Source: Shewanella sp. AS1 (GTDB lineage: Bacteria > Pseudomonadota > Gammaproteobacteria > Enterobacterales > Shewanellaceae). From it: DNA of 64,000 bases. Positions 7,976-15,725 of this stretch are shown in pieces. A program made the position numbers and the translations under genes. The notes under the pieces are model-generated. The model was given only the letters and a program-made list of their open reading frames with translations, was not told the DNA's origin and did not search any database. Location: NCBI RefSeq assembly GCF_021412565.1, contig NZ_JAKCLJ010000002.1:124001-188000 (forward strand), written 5' to 3'. Position 1 is the first letter of the stretch; the number at the start of each line of letters is the position of its first letter.

Positions 7976-9142
7976 TTAGTAGAGCGAATAACCAACCATA
8001 TCCAAGGTTTGCTGATCAGAAAGCTGGTTATGAAACTCAGGGAAACCTTTATCATCGAAGGTGATTGCCCGCACCCGGGTATGACGATTTCCGTCTGTTA
8101 AGGGCGTTCCTTGAAGCTCTAGATAATCCCGCGCATGGTAGAACATCAACAGGGTTTTACCGTCTTCTGCCACAACAAAACTGTTATGCCCAGGGCCATA
8201 GCGTTTGAACTCAGGTGCTGAGGTAAACACGGGCTCGGGTAGCTTATGCCAGCTGTCAGCATCGAGCAGATCCGCATCTTCATCGGCCCAAATAAGTCCC
8301 ATACTGTATCTATGATCTGTGGCACTGGCCGAATAGCTAACGAAGACTTTACCCCCATGCTTAATCACGGCCGCACCTTCGTTCACCTTAAAGCCCAAGC
8401 GTTCCCACTCAAGCAGGGGTTCGCTGATGATGGTTTCTGGCAAAGCGGTAGCCGTTGGGGAAACCATTTTTGCGATAACTAAACCTGTGTTATAGGTCTT
8501 TGCCCTATCCTGCTGCGCCCAAATCGCATAGTGCCGATCGCCTATGCTGAAGCTGGTTTCATCGAGGGAGAACGCCGAACGCTCTGTCTGCATGCGCCCT
8601 AACTCTTTCCACTCGCCAGTCATAGGGTCGTCCCCTTCCAGCCCCAGCACATACATGCGGTTGTGAAAGCGTGTATTGATGTCACTGGCGGCATAATAGA
8701 TATACCATTTGCCATCAATAAAATGCATTTCAGGCGCCCAGATATCGATACTCATAGGCCCTGTTGCATGCTTATGCCATACGGCTCTGGTCTTAGCCGT
8801 GGCTAAACCTGCCAGGGTTTTCGCGTAACGGATCTCAATCAGATCGAACTCAGGCACAGAGGCGGTAAAAAAATAGCCGCCATCAGGCGCTTTAATCACC
8901 CAGGGATCGGCGCGGCGCTCAATAAAATTGTACCCCTTTTGCACCTGGGTATTTGCATGAGAACCACTCTGCTCATGTGCCACTTGCTGAATGCTGCCTT
9001 GCTCAACGATCAGCGGAAGTGCCGTCACAGTCGCTGCAAACAAGGCTGAAACTGTAGCAGTTGCACCGAGCAGGGTTTGGGCCAATACAGAACTTATTTT
9101 GACAGAGCTTGTCTTGACAGAACTGGTCTTGAGTTTATGCAT
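7976..9142 (-). CDS. GH43 arabinofuranosidase encoded in the ABC-transporter operon
   Basis: Predicted exo-acting GH43 enzyme. I place the start at the ATG at 9142 (388 residues), because AAGGGG sits 4 nt upstream and it overlaps the end of the permease gene as ATGCATAA, which suggests translational coupling; a longer frame to 9211 would run into the permease coding region. Residues 1-41 form a long signal region ending VTA, with an odd Lys-Thr-Ser-Ser-Val repeat at its start. The triad is Asp79 (RRADPW), Asp194 (SLDETSF) and Glu255 (VNEGAA). The phrase TASVPEFDLIEIR resembles exo-1,5-arabinofuranosidases of GH43_26. Export to periplasm or outside is inferred. Confidence 0.82.
   Translation of the reverse strand: MHKLKTSSVKTSSVKISSVLAQTLLGATATVSALFAATVTALPLIVEQGSIQQVAHEQSGSHANTQVQKGYNFIERRADPWVIKAPDGGYFFTASVPEFDLIEIRYAKTLAGLATAKTRAVWHKHATGPMSIDIWAPEMHFIDGKWYIYYAASDINTRFHNRMYVLGLEGDDPMTGEWKELGRMQTERSAFSLDETSFSIGDRHYAIWAQQDRAKTYNTGLVIAKMVSPTATALPETIISEPLLEWERLGFKVNEGAAVIKHGGKVFVSYSASATDHRYSMGLIWADEDADLLDADSWHKLPEPVFTSAPEFKRYGPGHNSFVVAEDGKTLLMFYHARDYLELQGTPLTDGNRHTRVRAITFDDKGFPEFHNQLSDQQTLDMVGYSLY
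9086..9130. repeat. Three 15-nt tandem repeats in the GH43 signal-peptide region
   Basis: Units at 9086-9100, 9101-9115 and 9116-9130 share the pattern ACAGARCTKGTCTT on the plus strand. On the coding strand they encode the repeated KTSSV motif preceding the hydrophobic core of the signal peptide. They are in frame, so copy number could vary without breaking the protein. Confidence 0.8.
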
Positions 9143-10097
9143 GGGACCCCTTACGCACATTGAGGAGCTTTTGCAGCACAATGAAGAAGAACAAGAGTAA
9201 GCCAATGACAATCTTGGTCCACCAACTGCTCAGTGTGCCTTCGAAAGTGATGTAGGTTTGAATGACTCCCATCAAAATTACACCGAGCACAGTACCCACG
9301 ATATAACCGCTTCCACCGGTTAACAAAGTCCCACCGATAACAACCGCCGCAATCGCATCTAATTCTGTACCTATGGTTCCTAGCGCATAACCAGAGAAGG
9401 TATAGAAAGAGAAGACTATGCCCGCTAAGGTTGCTAATGCGCTACTTGTGGCATAAATCGAGATGGTCGTGCGAGCAACATTGACGCCCATCAACTTAGC
9501 CGACTGCTCATTGCCACCCAAGGCATAAATGTTGGTGCCAAAGCGAGTAAAGTGCATCACGATAAGCAGCACGACAAATGCCAGGAAGAAGATGATTGAG
9601 CTAACATCCAGCCAGCCATTACCAGGAAGCGAGAAACCAAAATCGGCCACCGCATCATAGAATGGATGTTCGATGGCAATCGACTCTTCACTTAAGGTTG
9701 TCGCCAAACCGCGGGCTAAGAACATGCCTGCCAAAGTCACAATAAAAGGCTGCAACTTGTAGTAATGTATGATGCTGCCCATGGCGGCGCCAAACAAGGT
9801 GCCTAGTGGCATCACTAAAGCAAATGCTGCTAACGGATGCCAGCCATAATCTGTGATTAGCAGACCCGTCACCACACCGCTTAATGCAATGACAGCCCCC
9901 ACAGAGAGATCGATCCCACCAGAGATGATCACTAAGGTCATCCCTAGGGCTGTGATCAGCAAAAATGCATTGTCACGAAACAGATTAGACACCACACGTA
10001 CGCTGGCAAATCCTTCAAATTGACTCGCGCCAAAAATAAACATGACCAGCACGAGAGACGCTGTGATCCATAGAGGTAAAAAACGACGAGAAAACAT
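9135..10097 (-). CDS. araZ: Sugar ABC transporter permease (YjfF-like, AraZ type)
   Basis: Inner-membrane permease of the ribose/galactofuranose-type ABC family, with 320 residues and about 8-10 hydrophobic segments. The family signature GGIDLSVGAVIALSG is present around residues 60-75, and a conserved GGTLLTGGSG lies near 255. It pairs with the preceding permease as YjfF pairs with YtfT. Its start overlaps the stop of the preceding gene by 1 nt (TAATG), and its own stop overlaps the GH43 start. The name follows the Shewanella arabinose transporter nomenclature AraUVWZ; arabinose as substrate is inferred from the locus. Confidence 0.86.
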   Translation of the reverse strand: MFSRRFLPLWITASLVLVMFIFGASQFEGFASVRVVSNLFRDNAFLLITALGMTLVIISGGIDLSVGAVIALSGVVTGLLITDYGWHPLAAFALVMPLGTLFGAAMGSIIHYYKLQPFIVTLAGMFLARGLATTLSEESIAIEHPFYDAVADFGFSLPGNGWLDVSSIIFFLAFVVLLIVMHFTRFGTNIYALGGNEQSAKLMGVNVARTTISIYATSSALATLAGIVFSFYTFSGYALGTIGTELDAIAAVVIGGTLLTGGSGYIVGTVLGVILMGVIQTYITFEGTLSSWWTKIVIGLLLFFFIVLQKLLNVRKGSHA

Positions 10098-11194
10098 TAT
10101 GCTGCCCCTTTCTTGCCAAAACTGAACAAACCTTTGAGCTGATTTCTGAAACGCTCAGATTGCAGCAATAAGACTAAGAGGATCACTACCGCTTTAATCA
10201 GCAGATTGAATTTGGCAGGTAAGCCACTGACAATGATGGTTGTCGCCAGCGTCTGAATGATCAGCGCCCCCACGATAGAAAGGATCAGTGAGAAACGTCC
10301 ACCTGTGAGCGCAGCGCCGCCAATTACCACAGCCAAAATGGCATCTAGCTCAAGCCAGAGGCCGGCATTGTTAGCATCTGAGCCTTGGATGTCGGCGGCA
10401 CTGATCATCCCTGCAAGTGCGGCGCAAAGGCCGGCAACTGCGTAGACAAACAGTTTGATCGACTTATCGTTGATCCCCATATAACGGCTGGCTTTCGCAT
10501 TACAGCCAACGGCCTCGATAAACAAACCCAATGCCGTTTTACGCAGCAAAAGCTGGGTTGCCAGCAGCATGGCAATCACTATCCAGATTGGCATAGGCAA
10601 GCCTAACCACTGGCCTGTACCAATAGCCGCAAACGCCGGGCTTTGAAAAGTGACGATTTGTCCCTGGTTAATCAACTGCGCTACGCCACGACCCGCTACC
10701 ATGAGTAGCAAGGTCGCGACTATGGGTTGAATACCCAGGTAAGCGACCAAACCGCCATTAAGGCAGCCAGCAAAGATCCCCACCAAAATGCCAATAATAA
10801 CCACGGTAAACACGCTGAGATCTGGGCTTAACAGTAAATTAGCGCACACAGCCCCTGCAATGGCCATCACAGCGCCCACAGACAGATCGATACCGCCAGT
10901 GGCAATCACCAGACTCATGCCAATCGCCAGCAGTGCCACAGGCGCTGCGCGGTTTAAAATATCGATCAAAGAACCAAAAAGGCGATCATCTTGATAAGTT
11001 AAATGGAAAAAACTGCTGTCGATAAACAAGTTCACCACGAGCAATAGAACCAAGGCCAACACAGGCCAAAGGTACCTTAACCAGGCTTTATCGGCACCGG
11101 CTTGATAGCGCGCTTGTTGCTTATCGATTACTTGCCCGCTTGTTGCAGATACAACAGCAGATCCGTTAGTTAATACGTCGCTTGAACTGCTCAT
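10097..11194 (-). CDS. araW: Sugar ABC transporter permease (YtfT-like, AraW type)
   Basis: Second inner-membrane permease of the transporter, 365 residues. About 40 polar N-terminal residues precede the first membrane segment (YLWPVLALVLLLVVNLF). The GGIDLSVGAVMAIAG signature and the later GGAALTGGRFS are typical of this permease family. It overlaps the ATPase gene by 4 nt (ATGA), indicating coupled translation. It should form a heterodimer with the AraZ-type permease. Substrate is inferred from the surrounding arabinan genes. Confidence 0.86.
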   Translation of the reverse strand: MSSSSDVLTNGSAVVSATSGQVIDKQQARYQAGADKAWLRYLWPVLALVLLLVVNLFIDSSFFHLTYQDDRLFGSLIDILNRAAPVALLAIGMSLVIATGGIDLSVGAVMAIAGAVCANLLLSPDLSVFTVVIIGILVGIFAGCLNGGLVAYLGIQPIVATLLLMVAGRGVAQLINQGQIVTFQSPAFAAIGTGQWLGLPMPIWIVIAMLLATQLLLRKTALGLFIEAVGCNAKASRYMGINDKSIKLFVYAVAGLCAALAGMISAADIQGSDANNAGLWLELDAILAVVIGGAALTGGRFSLILSIVGALIIQTLATTIIVSGLPAKFNLLIKAVVILLVLLLQSERFRNQLKGLFSFGKKGAA

Positions 11195-12696
11195 GCGCCC
11201 TCCGCTATCGCTTGCATCACATGCTGTGAAGTGAGCTCATTACCAGTGAGCTCTTTGACCGCGCTGCGATCTCGCATCACGACTACCTTATTGGAAAACG
11301 CTACCAGTTCATCCAGTTCAGAGGATGCAACCAGCAGCGACATGCCATCATCACAAAGACTTCTTATCAGCTTGATGATCTCGGCGTGGGCGCCGATATC
11401 GATGCCACGAGTGGGCTCATCGAGAATTAGCAGGATAGGTTCGATGGCTAACCAACGCGCTAGGATCACCTTCTGCTGATTACCGCCACTTAACTGCTCA
11501 ATGGGCTTATCCGCATCCGGTGTAGCAATTTGCAGTTTATCGATAAAAAACTGTGCCAATTCATCCTGTTTTGCACGGGACAAGCCGCGCCACCATCCGA
11601 GTCTGGCCTGAAGCGCAAGAATAATGTTTTCCCGAATAGAAAGCGGACCAATAATGCCATCGACCTTACGATCCTCTGGGCAAAGGGCGATCCCCTCTTG
11701 AATCGCATCGGCAGGATTCGTCAGTTTTAAGGGCTTGCCCTTAAGCTGAATTTGACCACTGTTAAGTTGATCCAGTCCAAATACCGCATTACACACTTCG
11801 CTACGACCCGAGCCTAACAGACCCGCAAGTCCAACGGCTTTACCTTCTGCCAGTGTCAAACTAAGAGACTGAATAGAGTCTTTGACCGATACCCCTTGCA
11901 GGCTAAGTAACACAGCCTGAGCGCTGTCCTCATCTGCAGTACGCTCAACGCCGTCCATCTGTAGATGATCCTCAAGCGCACGACCCAGCATGGCTTCAAC
12001 CAACTTGGCCTGTGGCAACTGCTTGGTCTCATACTCACCGACAAACTGGCCATTACGCAGCACAGTGATGCGATCGCTCACTGCATAGACTTGATCGAGA
12101 AAGTGGGTAATAAAGACGATGGCAACACCGCGCGCCTTTAACTGCTCGAGAATGGAAAATAGGGTTTTCACCTCATCGGCATCTAGACTCGCTGTAGGCT
12201 CATCAAGCACCAAGACTTTGGCCGACATGGCGACACCACGGGCGATGGCAACCAACTGCTGCACGGCAACCGAGTATTGCGCTAGGGGCGCATTCACATC
12301 GATATCGAGTTTAAATTGCGCCAGTACGGCTTTGGCCTGTTTGGCCATCTCACTATGGTTAATCAAACCCAACTTTCTGGGCTCGTGACCCAGAAACAGG
12401 TTTTGCGCAACAGTCAGGTTAGGTAGCAAGTTCACTTCCTGATAGACACTGACTATGCCCACTCGCTGCGCCTCGATGGGCGAGCAGAACTCATACTCCT
12501 TGCCATCGAAAAGAATACTGCCACTGTTCTTCGTCTCGGCGCCGGTCATTATCTTGACCAGAGTCGATTTACCGGCACCATTTTCACCCAAGAGAGCATG
12601 CACTTCACCAGGGTAAAGGTTCAAGCTTACATCCTGTAATGCTTTCACCCCTGGATACTGTTTGCATATCGCATTTAATGCTAAGACACTATTCAT
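11191..12696 (-). CDS. araV: Sugar ABC transporter ATP-binding protein, two ABC domains (AraV type)
   Basis: Cytoplasmic energising subunit with tandem ABC domains, as in RbsA, AraG and YtfR. Domain 1 has a Walker A GENGAGKST at about 38-46 and Walker B VLVLDEPTAS. Domain 2 has a divergent P-loop (GLLGSGRSEV), the signature LSGGNQQKV and LLILDEPTRG. The length of 501 residues is normal for the family. It follows the binding-protein gene by 37 nt and overlaps the first permease gene. The divergent second P-loop is usual for this class and not a sign of damage. Confidence 0.9.
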   Translation of the reverse strand: MNSVLALNAICKQYPGVKALQDVSLNLYPGEVHALLGENGAGKSTLVKIMTGAETKNSGSILFDGKEYEFCSPIEAQRVGIVSVYQEVNLLPNLTVAQNLFLGHEPRKLGLINHSEMAKQAKAVLAQFKLDIDVNAPLAQYSVAVQQLVAIARGVAMSAKVLVLDEPTASLDADEVKTLFSILEQLKARGVAIVFITHFLDQVYAVSDRITVLRNGQFVGEYETKQLPQAKLVEAMLGRALEDHLQMDGVERTADEDSAQAVLLSLQGVSVKDSIQSLSLTLAEGKAVGLAGLLGSGRSEVCNAVFGLDQLNSGQIQLKGKPLKLTNPADAIQEGIALCPEDRKVDGIIGPLSIRENIILALQARLGWWRGLSRAKQDELAQFFIDKLQIATPDADKPIEQLSGGNQQKVILARWLAIEPILLILDEPTRGIDIGAHAEIIKLIRSLCDDGMSLLVASSELDELVAFSNKVVVMRDRSAVKELTGNELTSQHVMQAIAEGA

Positions 12697-12733
12697 TAGC
12701 TTGTCCCCAAAACAGCTTTAATGCTGATAATGC

Positions 12734-13675
12734 TTATTTGCTTGACCGCTTTTGATATTCGTCAGCGGCGGTTTCCTGGGTATAGACATCCCCTGTTGTG
12801 CTGATAAGTTTGGGGATATTTTTGTCGCCACCAAGATACTTATCGATCACATCAAATGCAGGTGCGCCCAGGTATGGACTCAGTTCAACGGTCGCATTTG
12901 CATCACCTTCAGCCATGGCTTTAAAGTAATCGGGTACACCGTCAACCGAGACGATTAAGATATCTTTACCGGGTTTGATACCAGCTTCTTTTACCGCTTG
13001 AATCGCACCTAGGGCCATCTCATCATTGTGTGCCCAGATGGCGCAGAAAGGTTCGTTGGCAGATTGTGCCTTGAGGAAGCTCTCCATCACCTCTTTACCC
13101 TTAGCACGGGTAAACTCACCGGTTTGGCTACGGACAATCTTGGCGTTGGGATATTTAGCTATCACTTCATTAAAGCCTGCAGCGCGGTCAATCGACGCGG
13201 TGGCGCCCACAGTGCCTTGGATCTCTGCAATACGGCAATTGCCTTGGGTTTCATTCATCAGCCAGTTGGCGATTTTCACCCCTTCCTCTTTAAAGTCTGA
13301 AGCGATACGAGTGACATAGAGATCGTCATTCACCTTCACATTGCGATCCACAATCACCACAGGAATCCGGGCACGTTTTGCTTCTCTTAATACCGGTGCC
13401 CAACCGGTTTCAACCACAGGGGCTATGATGATGGCATCGACGCCCTGGGCGATAAAACTGCGTACCGCTTTGATCTGGTTTTCCTGCTTTTGCTGTGCAT
13501 CAGAAAACTTAAGATCGATATTACGGGCTTTGGCTTCATCTTTAACCGCTTCACTAAAACTGGTACGCCAGCCACTTTCAGATCCCACTTGCGAAAAGCC
13601 CACTGTGGTCGCACATGCAAGACTGCTACCCATAGCCCATAAGGCGATCGCTGGAATAAACTTTTTAATTTTCAT
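12734..13675 (-). CDS. araU: Periplasmic sugar-binding protein of the ABC transporter (AraU type)
   Basis: Type I periplasmic binding protein (ribose/YtfQ group) capturing sugar for the AraV/W/Z-type transporter. I use the ATG at 13675 (313 residues), which follows AAAGGA by 8 nt and begins directly with a signal peptide MKIKKFIPAIALWAMG ending LACA; an upstream ATG at 13702 lacks such support. Features of the fold are visible, such as GFSQVGSESGWR at the mature N-terminus, the GVDAIIIAPV strand and ILIVSVDGVPD. Galactofuranose-binding YtfQ is the nearest named relative I recognise, so the substrate may be a furanose form of arabinose; that is inference. Confidence 0.87.
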   Translation of the reverse strand: MKIKKFIPAIALWAMGSSLACATTVGFSQVGSESGWRTSFSEAVKDEAKARNIDLKFSDAQQKQENQIKAVRSFIAQGVDAIIIAPVVETGWAPVLREAKRARIPVVIVDRNVKVNDDLYVTRIASDFKEEGVKIANWLMNETQGNCRIAEIQGTVGATASIDRAAGFNEVIAKYPNAKIVRSQTGEFTRAKGKEVMESFLKAQSANEPFCAIWAHNDEMALGAIQAVKEAGIKPGKDILIVSVDGVPDYFKAMAEGDANATVELSPYLGAPAFDVIDKYLGGDKNIPKLISTTGDVYTQETAADEYQKRSSK

Positions 13676-13710
13676 AATTATTTCCTTTATCTTCAGGTAC
13701 AAAAGTCCCC

Positions 13711-13729
13711 GGCTTTTTACAAAAAAGCC
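13711..13729 (-). other. Intra-operon hairpin upstream of the binding-protein gene
   Basis: GGCTTTTT and AAAAAGCC form a stem in the spacer between the mutarotase gene and the binding-protein gene. It could act as a weak terminator or as an mRNA-stabilising end that raises expression of the binding protein relative to the genes before it. Confidence 0.4.
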
Positions 13730-13752
13730 TATTGTTTTTATTAATTTCTCAG

Positions 13753-14799
13753 TTAGAGATGCTTGAATCTATGCACTGTGGTTTGGGTGTAAGGTGTACC
13801 CTTTGTCACTAGCATGCTTGGGAAATGCCCGTGATTAACCCCATTAGGAAAACCATGGGTTTCAAGGCACAGACCCTGATGTTTGTTGATCAGCTCGCCA
13901 TTTTCGCGCTTACGCGAACCATCGAGGAAATTACCGCTGTAGAACTGCACTCCCACTTCAGTGGATAGGATCTCCATCTCGCGCCCCGAGGCTGGGTCCG
14001 TCAGTCTGGCGATAAAGTTAAGCTGTCCGCTCTGATGATTGCTCGCCACATAGTAATGATCGTAACCGTTCTCAAGCTCAGAGATATCGGCACCAACCAG
14101 CTTGGGCGAACGGAAGTCATGGGCGCTGCCTTCAACGGCGATCAGCTCGCCATTGGGGATCTGCTCTTCATCGAGCGCCAAGATACGATCGGCATCGAGC
14201 TGGAGTTGATGGTAAAGAATGCCGCTGAGCGCGTCCGAACTTAAATTCCAGTAGGTGTGATTCGTCAGACAGATAGGGGTGGTTTGGTCACAAAGTGCGT
14301 GGTAGTTGATGATAAGTTCATTATCTTCAGTCAGTTGATACTCAACCTTGGCGGTAAGATCACCAGGAAAACCCTGATCGCCATCCTGACTCTCGATATG
14401 GAAGATAACGCTGACACTCTTGTCATTTGTTTGTGTTTCGCTGTGCCAGATGCGGTGGCTAAATCCACCCGGGCCGCCATGCAGCTGGTTGTTGCCTTCG
14501 TTTTTGACCAGAGGATAGTGTTTATCACCAATGGCAAACTGAGCTTTGCCGATGCGATTTGCCACTCGGCCCACTGTAACACCAAAGTAATAAGGGTTAG
14601 TGGCCCAGTCGGCTTGCTCCTGATAGCCAAGAGTAAGCGGTATTTTAACGCCCTCTTTCTCATACTCAACGGCCCAGACACTGGCACCAAAGCTAGATAA
14701 GGTTACTGACAGGCCCTTGCTGTTCGTTAAGGTAATCACCTCAAACTCGCCAGGGAATGCGGGGTCATGCTTAATGTTTTTCGAAATCGAAGCTTGCAT
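13753..14799 (-). CDS. galM: Aldose 1-epimerase (mutarotase)
   Basis: Interconverts alpha and beta anomers of aldoses such as galactose and arabinose. The 348-residue sequence keeps the catalytic residues at positions close to E. coli GalM: His107 (NNQLHGG), His181 (TNHTYWNL) and Glu313 (LETHGFPN). There is no signal peptide, so it is cytoplasmic. It sits between the SDR dehydrogenase and the binding-protein gene in the same minus-strand operon, so its likely role is to supply the right anomer of L-arabinose to the isomerase or to the dehydrogenase. Confidence 0.92.
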   Translation of the reverse strand: MQASISKNIKHDPAFPGEFEVITLTNSKGLSVTLSSFGASVWAVEYEKEGVKIPLTLGYQEQADWATNPYYFGVTVGRVANRIGKAQFAIGDKHYPLVKNEGNNQLHGGPGGFSHRIWHSETQTNDKSVSVIFHIESQDGDQGFPGDLTAKVEYQLTEDNELIINYHALCDQTTPICLTNHTYWNLSSDALSGILYHQLQLDADRILALDEEQIPNGELIAVEGSAHDFRSPKLVGADISELENGYDHYYVASNHQSGQLNFIARLTDPASGREMEILSTEVGVQFYSGNFLDGSRKRENGELINKHQGLCLETHGFPNGVNHGHFPSMLVTKGTPYTQTTVHRFKHL

Positions 14800-14895
14800 C
14801 GTTAACTACACACCTTTAAACAAATAGTGGATCCTCGCCACATGCCAAATAGTCAGGCAGGGCTCGAACCATGTTTGTAAATGGTGCTGCAGTGG

Positions 14896-15666
14896 TTAAA
14901 TCCAGCCACCATCCACAATAAAGTTTTGTGACGTACAGAGTTTGCTGTCGTCTGATGCAAGGAACAGCGCCATAGCGGCGATATCTTCTGGCATCACATA
15001 ATCTTTAATACATTGATTATCTTCAATATACTTTGCTGTATTTTGATCAACCCAATGGGTTAGCTGTCTTTTGGTCATCACCCAACCCGGCGTCAAGGTA
15101 TTGATGCGGATCTTATCCTTACCAAGATCCGCCGCTAACCCTCGGGTTAAGCCCATCACACCGGCTTTGGCCGCAGTATAACCAGCCATTCCGCCCTGAT
15201 TGTTGTGCCAGCTCATTGAGCCCAGATTGATAATGGAACCACCACCAATCTTCTGCATCTGAAGCCTCACCGCTTGGGAGGCGAAAAAATAGTGCTTAAG
15301 ATTGGTGTCCAAACAATGATCCCAAAAGTCAGGGGTCACATCTTCAATCTTATGGCGCTGATCACAGGCAGCATTGTTAATCAGTACGCTAATGGCCCCG
15401 AGCTCATTTCCGGCCTGCTCTATGACCGCTTGCAACGCTTTGATATTGAGCAGATCGCAATGATAGTATTTCACCTGCGCCTGGGGATATTGCTCGGACA
15501 GTTGCTCAACCAGCAACTGTGACTCCTGCTCGAGAATATCGACAAAGGCAACTTTAGCCCCTTGCTGCAAGAAAGCCTCTACGAAACAAGCCCCTATGCT
15601 GGTGCCGCCGCCAGTGATAAACACCGTTTTACCCAATAAACTTGGATACTTATTACCAAGCTTCAT
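14896..15666 (-). CDS. SDR oxidoreductase, candidate L-arabinose 1-dehydrogenase
   Basis: Classical short-chain dehydrogenase of 256 residues. It has a Rossmann motif TGGGTSIG at 18-25, NNAA at 97-100 and the catalytic set Ser150, Tyr163 and Lys167 (GYTAAKAG). An Asp at the end of beta-2 (VAFVDI) favours NAD over NADP. The gene lies 59 nt downstream of an L-arabinonate dehydratase gene and upstream of a mutarotase, so oxidation of L-arabinose to its lactone is the simplest reading. Sequence alone cannot exclude another sugar or polyol, or a role on a downstream 2-keto-3-deoxy acid. Confidence 0.7.
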   Translation of the reverse strand: MKLGNKYPSLLGKTVFITGGGTSIGACFVEAFLQQGAKVAFVDILEQESQLLVEQLSEQYPQAQVKYYHCDLLNIKALQAVIEQAGNELGAISVLINNAACDQRHKIEDVTPDFWDHCLDTNLKHYFFASQAVRLQMQKIGGGSIINLGSMSWHNNQGGMAGYTAAKAGVMGLTRGLAADLGKDKIRINTLTPGWVMTKRQLTHWVDQNTAKYIEDNQCIKDYVMPEDIAAMALFLASDDSKLCTSQNFIVDGGWI

Positions 15667-15725
15667 AACGTAACCTTAGTTTTGTTCTTTAGTTGGTTGC
15701 ATTATAAAAGAAAAACCTATCTTCT

